Below, piece by piece: positions 42,997 to 50,853 of a DNA stretch of 64,000 nucleotides. Position 1 is the first letter of the stretch. Every line of letters starts with the position of its first letter. The notes beneath the pieces were generated by a model. It made no database searches. It was not told the origin of the DNA and saw only the letters and a list, made by a program, of their open reading frames with translations. The stretch comes from Streptomyces sp. NBC_00523 (GTDB lineage Bacteria; Actinomycetota; Actinomycetes; Streptomycetales; Streptomycetaceae). The position numbers and the translations under genes were made by a program. The stretch lies in assembly GCF_036346615.1 (NCBI RefSeq), contig NZ_CP107836.1, positions 1,488,001 through 1,552,000 of the forward strand, read 5' to 3'.

Positions 42997-43767
42997 GAGC
43001 CGGGCCCGCACCACGAGGTCGTGGAGCGCGTCGAAGCCGCCCGCTCCGTCCGGAAGCTCCGACGCCTCCTGCGCCGCGTCGAGCACCCCGTGGAGCACCG
43101 CGACGTCCCGGCCCACCGCCGCCGCGTCCACGCCGTCCGCTCCCCCGTGCTCGGCCTCCGCCTTGGCCGCGATGAGGCCGGGCAGGTAGCCGGGAGCGTC
43201 CACCCGCGCGAGGAGCGTCGGCAGGTGGGCCAGCACCTCACCACTGCGCACCAGGTGGATACCGGTGAGCAGCGCCCGGAAGGTGTACAGCAGTGGCTTG
43301 AGCTCACCGGTGCGCTCGAAGAGCCGCCACTGTGTGTTGGCGAACCCCCGGTAGTGGTGGGCGTGATTGCGGGTGAGGACCTGCGGGGCGAGGGCCACCA
43401 GTTCGGCGTGCAGCGGGGTGGTGTGCACGACCAGCGGCGAGAGCAGCTGTTCCAGCACATAGCCGTTCGGCTTCAGCATCAGCCGGACGAACTTGCGCAG
43501 GTCGTGCGTGACGAGGTCCATCTCCACCCCGTCCCGGTCCCACATCCGCGAACGGGTCTCCTCGGGCTCCCGCAGCCCCACGAGGTCCTCCGCGGGCAGC
43601 AGATGCACCCCGCGCATGTCCACGTCCGAATCCCGGGACGGGAAGCCGTACAGGTGCGCCCCGGAGACCGTGGCGAACAGCAGCGGGTGACGTTCGCCGG
43701 CGAGGACCGGGCCGAGATCGGTGACCGGTAGACCGGCCTCCTGGAGGAGCGTGGTGTACGAGGGCAT
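42985..43767 (-). CDS. Polymerase-beta-type nucleotidyltransferase (RlaP-like) 2
   Basis: 260 residues, a diverged relative of the convergent gene. Active-site region SGAHLYGFPSRDSDVDMRGV keeps D-x-D, with S-G in place of the first G-S. HDLRKFVRLMLKPNGYVLEQ and NHAHHYRGFANTQWRLF follow. It lies three bases after the ADP-ribosylglycohydrolase gene and is the last gene of the NAD-salvage cassette, so it may use an NAD-derived nucleotide; that is inference. Confidence 0.8.
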   Translation of the reverse strand: MPSYTTLLQEAGLPVTDLGPVLAGERHPLLFATVSGAHLYGFPSRDSDVDMRGVHLLPAEDLVGLREPEETRSRMWDRDGVEMDLVTHDLRKFVRLMLKPNGYVLEQLLSPLVVHTTPLHAELVALAPQVLTRNHAHHYRGFANTQWRLFERTGELKPLLYTFRALLTGIHLVRSGEVLAHLPTLLARVDAPGYLPGLIAAKAEAEHGGADGVDAAAVGRDVAVLHGVLDAAQEASELPDGAGGFDALHDLVVRARLSER

Positions 43768-43770
43768 GGC

Positions 43771-44787
43771 TCAATCGTCCCAGAGCGCCCCGAGCTCCAG
43801 CAGTTCGTCCCGGTACTCGATGCGCTCCACCCATGCGGCGGGCCAGGCGTCCGGGCCCAGGTGGGCGCCGGCCAGTGCGCCGGTCAGGCAGGCGATGGAG
43901 TCCGAGTCGCCGCGGGTGCAGGCGGCGCGGCGCAGGGCGGTGACGGGTTCGTCCGGGAAGAGCAGGAAGCAGTGCAGGGCGGTGGCGAGGGCGTGCTCGG
44001 CGATCCAGCCGTCTCCCGTGCGCTCGCAGGGGTCGGTCTCCGGCGAGGGGGCGCGCAGGGCGTCCTGGACGGTCTCCAGCGCGGCCAGGCACTCGTCCCA
44101 GCCCCGGCTGATGTAGGCCTCGGGCGAGGCGTCGTGCGTGTGGCGCCAGAGGTCGCCGAGCCACCGGTCGAGGTAGCGCTCGCGGTTCTCGTACGCGTAC
44201 GAGCGCAACTGGCCGATCAGGCCGAGCGGTTCGGTCCCCCGGGCGAGCAGGTGCACCGCCCGGGCCGTCAGGTCGGAGGCGGCGAGCGCGGTCGGGTGGC
44301 CGTGGGTGAGGGCCGACTGGAGCTGGGCGGCGCCGGAGCGCTGTTCGTCGGTGAGTCCGGGCGCGAGGCCGATGGGCGCGACGCGCATGTTGGCGCCGCA
44401 GCCCTTGGAGCCGGTCCGGCTCGCCTCCTGCCAGGGGCGGTCGCCGTCGAGCAGGTGGCAGGCTTCCAGGCAGGTGCGGCCGGGGGCGCGGTTGTTGTCG
44501 GGCGAGTGGTACCAGTCGACGTACTCCTCGCGCACCGGGCGGGCCAGCCGCAGCCCGGTGAGCAGGCCCCGGCCCATGGCGGTGCGCAGGCCCCGGCCCA
44601 GCGCCAGGGTCATCTGGGTGTCGTCGGTGACGAAGGCGGGCTTCGGCAGCTCCATCTCCCGCCAGGGCCCGCACTTGGCGAGGATCGACGGCACGTCGTT
44701 GAACTCGGTGGGGAAGCCCAGCGCGTCGCCGAGCGCGAGCCCGGTCAGCGCTCCGGTCGCGGCCTTCTTCGTACGGGTCGTCGTCAT
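43771..44787 (-). CDS. ADP-ribosylglycohydrolase family protein
   Basis: 338 residues of the DraG/ARH fold. Mg-binding motifs are intact: ALGDALGFPTEF near the start, VTDDTQMTLALGRG, and RGDSDSIACLTGALAGA near the end. It removes ADP-ribose from a protein, nucleic acid or metabolite. ATG at 44787 overlaps the stop of the NrtR-like gene (ATGA). Its product, ADP-ribose, is a known effector of NrtR regulators, which links enzyme and regulator. Confidence 0.9.
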   Translation of the reverse strand: MTTTRTKKAATGALTGLALGDALGFPTEFNDVPSILAKCGPWREMELPKPAFVTDDTQMTLALGRGLRTAMGRGLLTGLRLARPVREEYVDWYHSPDNNRAPGRTCLEACHLLDGDRPWQEASRTGSKGCGANMRVAPIGLAPGLTDEQRSGAAQLQSALTHGHPTALAASDLTARAVHLLARGTEPLGLIGQLRSYAYENRERYLDRWLGDLWRHTHDASPEAYISRGWDECLAALETVQDALRAPSPETDPCERTGDGWIAEHALATALHCFLLFPDEPVTALRRAACTRGDSDSIACLTGALAGAHLGPDAWPAAWVERIEYRDELLELGALWDD

Positions 44788-45518
44788 GCTGGGCGTCCTT
44801 CCGGTCGCAGGAGCGGGGGGTGGAGTGCGGTGGCGTCGCCCGCCCGGTAGAGGGCGGCGGGTTTGCCGCGGCCGCCGGTGCGGCGCGGGGCGCCCTCCGC
44901 GGGCTGTACGAAGCCCGGAGTGGCGAGGACCTTGCGGCGGAAGTTGGGGCGGTCGAGCTCGACGCCCCAGACCGTTTCGTAGACCTGTTGCAGCTCGCCC
45001 AGGGTGAAGTGCGGCGGGCAGAACGCGGTGGCCAGACAGGTGTACTCCAGCTTGGCGCCGACCCGGTCGCGGGCGTCCGCGAGGATGCGGTCGTGGTCGA
45101 AGGCGAGCGGGCCCGTCCGGGCCGCGTCCCACCAGCGCGCGCCCGCCGCGTCACCGCCGCCGCGCGGTTCGGGAAGGTCCGGGACGAGGGCGGTGTGGGC
45201 GACGGAGACGACGCGCATCCGAGGATCGCGGTCCGGGTCGCTGTAGGTGCGCAGCTGCTCCAGGTGGAGCCCGGAGACCGTGTCGTCGCTCAGCCCGGTC
45301 TCCTCGGCCAGTTCGCGGCGGGCGGCGGCCCCCGCGGACTCGCGGGGCAGCAGGAAGCCGCCGGGGAGCGCCCAGTGGCCCTTGTACGGTTCCGCGCCGC
45401 GTTCGACGAGCAGGACGTGCAGCCGGGACGCGCGGACCGTGAAGACCGCCAGGTCCACGGTGACCGCGAACGGCTCGAAGGCGCTCGGGTCGTAGCCCTC
45501 GGGGGCGGTGGCGCTCAT
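44784..45518 (-). CDS. nrtR: NrtR-like Nudix transcriptional regulator
   Basis: 244 residues: N-terminal Nudix domain with the box G54...E60...R68-E69...E72-E73-T-G75 complete, then a C-terminal winged helix (about 170-215, HFTLGELQQVYETVWG, then FRRKVL). This is the NrtR architecture, which represses NAD synthesis and salvage genes and releases DNA on binding ADP-ribose or a relative. A fully conserved Nudix box leaves open whether it also hydrolyses its ligand. Sits inside a cassette of pnuC and nadR-like genes, ATGA-coupled on both sides. Confidence 0.85.
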   Translation of the reverse strand: MSATAPEGYDPSAFEPFAVTVDLAVFTVRASRLHVLLVERGAEPYKGHWALPGGFLLPRESAGAAARRELAEETGLSDDTVSGLHLEQLRTYSDPDRDPRMRVVSVAHTALVPDLPEPRGGGDAAGARWWDAARTGPLAFDHDRILADARDRVGAKLEYTCLATAFCPPHFTLGELQQVYETVWGVELDRPNFRRKVLATPGFVQPAEGAPRRTGGRGKPAALYRAGDATALHPPLLRPEGRPA

Positions 45519-46594
45519 CGGTGCTCCGGGAGGGGCGCGGCGAAGTCCCAGCCCTCGGCGAGCAGCGCGTCGACGGCCTCGACCGCGCGGGTGAGGCGCG
45601 CCTCACGGCTGCCGGTCACCTCGATGAAGGTCCGGCCGGTACGGGTGAGCTCGGCCCGGAAACGGTCGGTCATCCAGGGCCGCAGCTCCTCGCCGTCGCG
45701 CAGCCCGTCGTCCTCGAAGGCGACGCCCTCGTGGTCCGTGAGCAGCCACAGGTGGTGGCGGGCCCGGTCCGCGACGCGCTCGACCAGCGGGTTGCGCCCG
45801 CCCACGTACCGCTCGTGCCAGACGGTCGTCGCGAAGGAGTCCGTGTCGCAGAAGAGCACCGGGGAGCCGGTGCGGGCGGCCTCCTCCTCGCGGGCGTTCT
45901 GGACCTCGGCGATGTGCGGGAAGTCGTGGGTGGCGAGGGTGACGTCCTCCCACTGGGCCCGGGGCCACCGCTCGCGCAGCTCGGCCAGTTTCCGTTCGCT
46001 GAACTCGCGCCCGTACTCGGCCACGTACCCCGTGTGCGCCCAGATCCCGCCGCGCTGCCGGTAGTGGGCGGCGAGCGCGCGGGCCAGCGTGGTGGTGCCG
46101 GTGGACTCCGCGCCGAGGACGACGACGCGGCGGGCGAGCGCCGCCCGCACCGGCGCTTCGAGGAAGCCCCAGCAGCCGGCCGGGTCCGCTCGGACGGCGG
46201 TGCCGGAGACGGGGTACGCGGTGCGGTCGGGGTCGACGCAGACGGACTCGGCGCCGAAGCGGCGGGCCAGCTCGTCCCCGTACGACTCCGAGGTGAAGAC
46301 GGCGTCCACCCGCTCGGGCACGGCGGCCGTGAAGACGGCCATGTGGGCGTCCCAGATCGCCGGGTCGTGGAGGTCCATGCGGGTGTCGTCCACGGCGCCG
46401 ACCACCGTCACGTCGGGATGCGCCTGCCGCATCCAGTCGACCCGGTCGGCGAGCGGGACGGACTCCACCGAGGCGGCGCAGACCAGGACGGTGAGCCGTT
46501 CGCAGCGGGCGGCGGCGGTGCGGACGAGGTGGTGGTGGCCGGCGTGCGGCGGGTAGAACTTGCCGAGCACGAGTCCGTGCGGGTAGCGCTTCAT
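45515..46594 (-). CDS. NadR-like NMN adenylyltransferase / nicotinamide riboside kinase
   Basis: 359 residues. N-terminal nucleotidyltransferase: GKFYPPHAGHHH with HAGH at 17-20, and YPVSGTAVR (the ISGTxxR equivalent). C-terminal kinase: VVVLGAESTGTTTLARAL at 158-175, where the P-loop Lys is Thr167. Bifunctional NadR turns imported nicotinamide riboside into NAD. No N-terminal DNA-binding domain is present, so regulation is left to NrtR. ATG 46594 overlaps the pnuC stop; ATGA overlap with nrtR. The altered P-loop raises doubt about the kinase half. Confidence 0.85.
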   Translation of the reverse strand: MKRYPHGLVLGKFYPPHAGHHHLVRTAAARCERLTVLVCAASVESVPLADRVDWMRQAHPDVTVVGAVDDTRMDLHDPAIWDAHMAVFTAAVPERVDAVFTSESYGDELARRFGAESVCVDPDRTAYPVSGTAVRADPAGCWGFLEAPVRAALARRVVVLGAESTGTTTLARALAAHYRQRGGIWAHTGYVAEYGREFSERKLAELRERWPRAQWEDVTLATHDFPHIAEVQNAREEEAARTGSPVLFCDTDSFATTVWHERYVGGRNPLVERVADRARHHLWLLTDHEGVAFEDDGLRDGEELRPWMTDRFRAELTRTGRTFIEVTGSREARLTRAVEAVDALLAEGWDFAAPLPEHR

Positions 46595-47241
46595 GCGAGG
46601 GCCTTCGAGAGTTGCGGGTCGGCCGCCGTGAGGTCGCGGCGCCAGTTGCGCAGGCCGGTCAGGCACAGCGTCAGGAAGCCCCCGTACAGCAGCGAGGTCA
46701 GGTACAGCTCCTTGTACGCGTACAGCGGGATGTACACGAGGTCGGCGGCGATCCACAGCCACCAGGACTCGACCAGCTTGCGGCACTGCCCGTAGGTCGC
46801 CGCGAGCGAGAGCGCGGTCGTCAGCGCGTCCCAGAACGGCACGGTCGAGTCGGTCGCCCTGTCGAGCAGGACGGTCAGCGCCCCGGTCCCCACCGCCCCC
46901 GCCACGAGCAGCCAGGCCCACTCGGTGCGCGTGGTGCGCCGCACCGGCAGGTCCGTCCCTGGTCCACCCCCGTGGGTCCAGGTCCACCAGCCGTACGCGG
47001 CGAGGGCGATGAAGACGATCTGGAGTCCGGCGTCGGCGTACAGGCCGGACTGGGCGAACAGCAGGATGAAGAAGAGGTTGTTGGCGATGCCGATCGGCCA
47101 GTTGGCGAGGTGCTGGCGGGCCACGAGCCAGACGCACAGCGCACCGCTGCCGAAGCCCAGCACCTCGGTCCAGCTGACCGGGGTGTCCAGGACCGTCACC
47201 AGGGGCTGCTGCAGGGGATCGAGTATGTCCGCGAGACTCAC
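46591..47241 (-). CDS. pnuC: Nicotinamide riboside transporter PnuC
   Basis: 216 residues, about seven membrane helices. NWPIGIANNLFFILLFAQSG and the conserved AAYGWWTW, plus ESWWLWIAADLVYIPLYAYK, are PnuC hallmarks. It takes up nicotinamide riboside by facilitated diffusion, trapped by phosphorylation in the cell. The GTG at 47241 with AAGGAGG five bases upstream is chosen; the longer frame starts inside the operator. First gene of the five-gene cassette and under a long palindrome. Confidence 0.92.
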   Translation of the reverse strand: MSLADILDPLQQPLVTVLDTPVSWTEVLGFGSGALCVWLVARQHLANWPIGIANNLFFILLFAQSGLYADAGLQIVFIALAAYGWWTWTHGGGPGTDLPVRRTTRTEWAWLLVAGAVGTGALTVLLDRATDSTVPFWDALTTALSLAATYGQCRKLVESWWLWIAADLVYIPLYAYKELYLTSLLYGGFLTLCLTGLRNWRRDLTAADPQLSKALA

Positions 47242-47249
47242 GCCCGCCT

Positions 47250-47276
47250 CCTTAATAGTCACTGTGACTATAAAGG
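47250..47276. promoter_or_regulatory. Palindromic operator over the pnuC promoter (candidate NrtR box)
   Basis: CCTTAATAGTCAC-T-GTGACTATAAAGG: 13-bp arms with one mismatch around one base. It contains the minus-strand -10 TATAGT (47267-47272) and touches the ribosome-binding site. Assignment to the cassette's own NrtR-like protein is inferred from location. Confidence 0.72.
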
Positions 47277-47290
47277 CTCGGCCGGGCATG

Positions 47291-47351
47291 CGAAAGGCCC
47301 GCGGCCGGTTCCTCTCCGGAAAATTCCGGGGAACCGGCCGCGGGCCTTCGA
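47291..47351 (-). terminator. Terminator after rluB
   Basis: 19-bp perfect stem AAGGCCCGCGGCCGGTTCC (47294-47312 with 47330-47348) enclosing a smaller CCGGAA/TTCCGG hairpin; separates rluB from the NAD-salvage cassette. Confidence 0.8.
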
Positions 47352-47368
47352 GCGCTGCGGGGGACGGG

Positions 47369-48529
47369 CTACAGGCCGACCTCGCGCATGAGCATGCCCA
47401 CCTCGGTGTTGGTGAGCCGGCGCAGCCAGCCCGACTTCTGGTCGCCGAGCGCGATCGGGCCGAAGCCGGTGCGCACCAGCCGGTCGACGGGGAAGCCCGC
47501 CTCGGCCAGCATGCGGCGCACGATGTGCTTGCGGCCCTCGTGCAGGGTGACCTCGACCAGGTAGTTCTTGCCGGTGTTCTCCACGACGCGGAAGTGGTCG
47601 GCGCGGGCGTAGCCGTCCTCCAGCTGGATGCCGTCCTTGAGCCGCTTGCCCAGGTCGCGCGGGAGGGGGCCCTGGATGGCCGCCAGGTACGTCTTCTTCA
47701 CGCCGTACTTGGGGTGGGTGAGACGGTGGGCCAGCTCGCCGTGGTTGGTGAGCATGATGATGCCCTCGGTCTCGGTGTCCAGCCGGCCGACGTGGAAGAG
47801 CCGCGTCTCACGGTTGGTGACGTAGTCCCCGAGGCACTGGCGCCCGTCCGGGTCCTCCATGGAGGCGACGACCCCGGCCGGCTTGTTCAGCGCGAAGAAC
47901 AGGTAGGACTGGGTGGCGACGGTCAGCCCGTCGACCTTGATCTCGTCCTTGTGCACGTCGACGCGCATGCCCTGCTCGACGACGATCTCGCCGTTCACCT
48001 CGACCCGGCTCTGGTCGATCAGCTCCTCGCAGGCGCGGCGCGAGCCCATGCCGGCACGGGCCAGGACCTTCTGCAGCCGCTCGCCCTCCTGCTCGGCGCC
48101 CGGGTGCGTCTTCGGGGTCTTGATCTCGGGCTTGTTCGCGTACCGGTCGCGGTTGCGCTGCTCGATCTTGGCGTCGAGCTCGCGCGGGCGCGCCGGGGCG
48201 CCGTACGGGCCGCGCCGGGCGCCGCCCTTCGCGCCGCCGCCCTGCGGGCTCTTCGGGCCGCCCTTGGCGCCGCCCCGGGCCGCCGCGCCGCGCCCCTTGC
48301 GGACGCCGTCGGCGCCGGGCCTGTCGGTGCCCGTGTCGTAGCGGCGCTCCTCGGGCCTGGGCTTGCGGGGGCGCTCCTCGTTCCGGCGGTCCTCGCGCTC
48401 CGAGCGGGGGGTCCGCGCGTTCGGGTTGCTGTTCCGGCCGGTGCCGCTGTTGTTCCTGCCGCTCCGGCCCCCGGAGCTGCCGCCGCTCCTGCCGCCGCCG
48501 CTACCGCTGTTCCTGCCACTGCTTCGCAT
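47369..48529 (-). CDS. rluB: 23S rRNA pseudouridine synthase RluB type
   Basis: 386 residues. An unusual N-terminal 145-residue Gly/Arg/Ser-rich, positively charged region, then an S4 domain (ERLQKVLARAGMGSRRACEE), then the RsuA/RluB catalytic domain with GRLDTETEG, Asp251 being the catalytic residue, and HEGRKHIVRRM. Makes a pseudouridine in 23S rRNA. ATG at 48529 overlaps the scpB stop by one base. The basic extension is common in Streptomyces and may bind rRNA. Confidence 0.92.
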   Translation of the reverse strand: MRSSGRNSGSGGGRSGGSSGGRSGRNNSGTGRNSNPNARTPRSEREDRRNEERPRKPRPEERRYDTGTDRPGADGVRKGRGAAARGGAKGGPKSPQGGGAKGGARRGPYGAPARPRELDAKIEQRNRDRYANKPEIKTPKTHPGAEQEGERLQKVLARAGMGSRRACEELIDQSRVEVNGEIVVEQGMRVDVHKDEIKVDGLTVATQSYLFFALNKPAGVVASMEDPDGRQCLGDYVTNRETRLFHVGRLDTETEGIIMLTNHGELAHRLTHPKYGVKKTYLAAIQGPLPRDLGKRLKDGIQLEDGYARADHFRVVENTGKNYLVEVTLHEGRKHIVRRMLAEAGFPVDRLVRTGFGPIALGDQKSGWLRRLTNTEVGMLMREVGL

Positions 48530-49179
48530 CAAAAGTCCGTCTTGTCGTCTGCGTGAGTTTCCGGGGTGTCCGGTGCGTCCGGATCGAACGACGGCACACC
48601 CTCTGGCGTCTCGGCCTCGATCGCGTCCGCCTCGGGGAGGAAGGGCGCGAGCTCCGGGAGCTCATCCAGGCCACGCAGGCCCATCCGCTCCAGAAAGTAG
48701 TTCGTCGTCCTGTACAGGATCGCACCTGTTTCGGGTTCCGTGCCCGCCTCCTCGACCAGACCCCTCTGGAGCAGGGTCCGCATGACCCCGTCACAGTTCA
48801 CCCCGCGCACCGCCGAGACCCGCGACCGGCTCACCGGCTGCCGGTACGCGACGACCGCCAGGGTCTCCAGGGCCGCCTGGGTCAGCCGGGCGTGCTGGCC
48901 GTCCAGGACGAAGCCCTCGACCGCCGCCGCGTACGCGGGCCGGGTGTAGAACCGCCAGCCGCCCGCGACGAGCCGGAGGTCGAAGCCGCGCCGCTGCGCG
49001 GTGTACTCGTCGGCCAGCTCCCGCAGCGCGGCGGCCACGGCCCGCCGGGGGCGCTCGAGGACCTTGGCCAGGTGTTCCTCGGTGGCGGGCTCGTCCACGA
49101 CCATCAGGACGGCCTCCAGGGCGGGCTTGAGGTCGAGCTCCGCGACCGCGGAGCCGTCGGGGTGGTGCTCGTCGCTCAT
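48529..49179 (-). CDS. scpB: Condensin complex subunit ScpB
   Basis: 216 residues, two winged helices (ALEAVLMVVDEPATEEHLAKVL; LTQAALETLAVVAYRQPVSR, then VRGVN and LLQRGLVEEAG). Works with SMC and ScpA in chromosome compaction. ATGA overlap with scpA. The acidic C-terminal tail is usual. Confidence 0.95.
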   Translation of the reverse strand: MSDEHHPDGSAVAELDLKPALEAVLMVVDEPATEEHLAKVLERPRRAVAAALRELADEYTAQRRGFDLRLVAGGWRFYTRPAYAAAVEGFVLDGQHARLTQAALETLAVVAYRQPVSRSRVSAVRGVNCDGVMRTLLQRGLVEEAGTEPETGAILYRTTNYFLERMGLRGLDELPELAPFLPEADAIEAETPEGVPSFDPDAPDTPETHADDKTDF

Positions 49180-50159
49180 GGCGTCTCGTCCTCCGGGGTC
49201 TCGGGGCCGTCCGGGGCGTCCGGGGCCTCCTGGTCGAATTCGTCCGTCACGACGGGCTCGGCCCCCGCCTCACCGGCCCAGCGCACCATCAGCTCGCCGA
49301 GCGCCACCTCCTGGTCCAGGGCGACGGCCTTCTCCCGGTACAGCTCCAGCAGGGCGAGGAAGCGGGCGACGACGGTGAGGGTGTCCGGGGCGTCCTCGGT
49401 CAGCGCCCGGAAGCTCATCTCGCCGGCCTCGCGGACCCGGGCGACCACGATGCCCGCCTGTTCCCGGACGCTGACCAGGGGGGCGTGGATGTGGTCGACG
49501 TACACCTGCGGCGCGGGCTTCGGCTGCATCGCCTTCACGGCCAGCCGGGCGAAGCCCTCGGCCCCGATGCTGATGACGACGTCCGGCAGCAGTGCGGCGT
49601 GGTGCGGTTCGAGGCCGACGGTACGGGGGAAGCGGCGGGCCTCCGATTCGAGCCGGCCGCTGAAGATGTCGGCGACGCGCTTGTACGCGCGGTACTGGAG
49701 GAGCCGCGCGAAGAGCAGGTCCCTGGCCTCCAGGAGCGCGAGGTCCGCCTCGTCCTCCACCTCGGCGGCGGGGAGCAGCCGGGCGGCCTTCAGGTCGAGG
49801 AGGGTCGCGGCGACCACCAGGAACTCGGTCGTCTGGTCCAGGTCCCAGTCGGGGCCCATCGCCCGGATGTGGGCCATGAACTCGTCGGTGACCTTGGACA
49901 GGGCGACCTCGGTCACGTCCAGCTTGTGCTTGGAGATGAGCTGGAGGAGCAGGTCGAAGGGGCCCTCGAAGTTCGCCAGCCGGACTTTGAACCGGCCGTC
50001 GTCGGGGGCGGGCGCCGCTTCGGGGACCTCCTCCTCCGGCGCGGGCGCCTCGGCCGGGGCCGGGGCCTCGGCCGGGGCCTCCACGGGCACGTCCCCCGCC
50101 CCCGGCCCGCGCCCCAGGGGGCGGCGGGCGGTGCGGGCGGGCTCGTCGGGTGTCGGCAT
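49176..50159 (-). CDS. scpA: Condensin kleisin subunit ScpA
   Basis: 327 residues. The kleisin N-terminal region KVRLANFEGPFDLLLQLISK begins about residue 57, preceded by a Pro/Ala/Glu-rich actinobacterial extension. The C-terminal helix-turn-helix includes DTLTVVARFLALLELYREK. Bridges SMC heads with ScpB. ATG at 50159, 94 bp after the preceding gene. Confidence 0.95.
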   Translation of the reverse strand: MPTPDEPARTARRPLGRGPGAGDVPVEAPAEAPAPAEAPAPEEEVPEAAPAPDDGRFKVRLANFEGPFDLLLQLISKHKLDVTEVALSKVTDEFMAHIRAMGPDWDLDQTTEFLVVAATLLDLKAARLLPAAEVEDEADLALLEARDLLFARLLQYRAYKRVADIFSGRLESEARRFPRTVGLEPHHAALLPDVVISIGAEGFARLAVKAMQPKPAPQVYVDHIHAPLVSVREQAGIVVARVREAGEMSFRALTEDAPDTLTVVARFLALLELYREKAVALDQEVALGELMVRWAGEAGAEPVVTDEFDQEAPDAPDGPETPEDETP

Positions 50160-50253
50160 GGAGATCCAGGGTGCGCGGGACGGGATACGGCGGCGGGCGG
50201 CGGCCCGTACGGAAGGGGCATGCCTTCCGGGCAGGCTACCGGCGCCGTACCGG

Positions 50254-50853
50254 TCAGCGGCCGCGCAGCCGTCGTACGAGGATGCTCGCGTCGCCGCGCG
50301 ATTCCAGGTCCGCCAGGACGACGGCGACCGCCTCGCGGACGATCCGGCCCCGGTCCACCGCGAGGCCGTGCTCGCCGCGCAGGACGAGGCGGGCGTGCTC
50401 CAGGTCCATCAGCTCCTCGGCGGAGACGTAGACCGTGATCTTCTCGTCGTGGCGCTCGCGGCCGCTGGGCCGCCGGTTCGCACCGCGTCCGCCGCCGCGC
50501 CTGCGCTGCTGCTGCACGACGGGCGCCGCCGGGGCGGGCTCGGCGGGCTGCTGCGGGCGGCGGCCGGCCTGGGCGGCGACGGCGACCCGGTCGCCCTCGG
50601 CGGACCGGCTGCGCGAGTCGCCCGCGTCGGCGGCGGCCGCCGCGTGCTCCGGGCGGGCGGGCGCGGCACCGGATTCCGGGGCGGTCTCCCCCGGCGCCTC
50701 GGCCCCGGGTTCGTTCTCACCGGACGGAGCCGGGACCCGGGCCTCGCCGTTCGCCTTGCGCCTCCGCTCCGCGGGCGACGAGGACTGGAGCCCCATCCCC
50801 CCGGTCGTACGGAACAGTTCGTCGGCCCCGGGCAGACTCACTCGGCGTGACAC
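50254..50853 (-). CDS. Partner of the ParA-like protein, C-terminal DNA-binding-like fold
   Basis: 199 residues. A long disordered Ala/Arg/Pro-rich N-terminal part ends at RERHDE; the conserved C-terminal 65 residues (KITVYVSAEELMDLEHARLV, DRGRIVREAVAVVLADLESRG) look like a ribbon-helix-helix or related dimeric DNA-binding fold. It starts inside parA (GTG 50853 with GGGAGG upstream; 16-bp overlap), so it is co-made with the ATPase like ParB or small centromere binders. No ParB sequence is recognised. Fold assignment is inference. Confidence 0.68.
   Translation of the reverse strand: MSRRVSLPGADELFRTTGGMGLQSSSPAERRRKANGEARVPAPSGENEPGAEAPGETAPESGAAPARPEHAAAAADAGDSRSRSAEGDRVAVAAQAGRRPQQPAEPAPAAPVVQQQRRRGGGRGANRRPSGRERHDEKITVYVSAEELMDLEHARLVLRGEHGLAVDRGRIVREAVAVVLADLESRGDASILVRRLRGR

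Noticed and set aside
48180..48530. Low-complexity repeats of CCGCCG and GGGCCG
   Set aside because: They encode the Gly/Arg/Ser-rich N-terminal extension of rluB in an uninterrupted frame.
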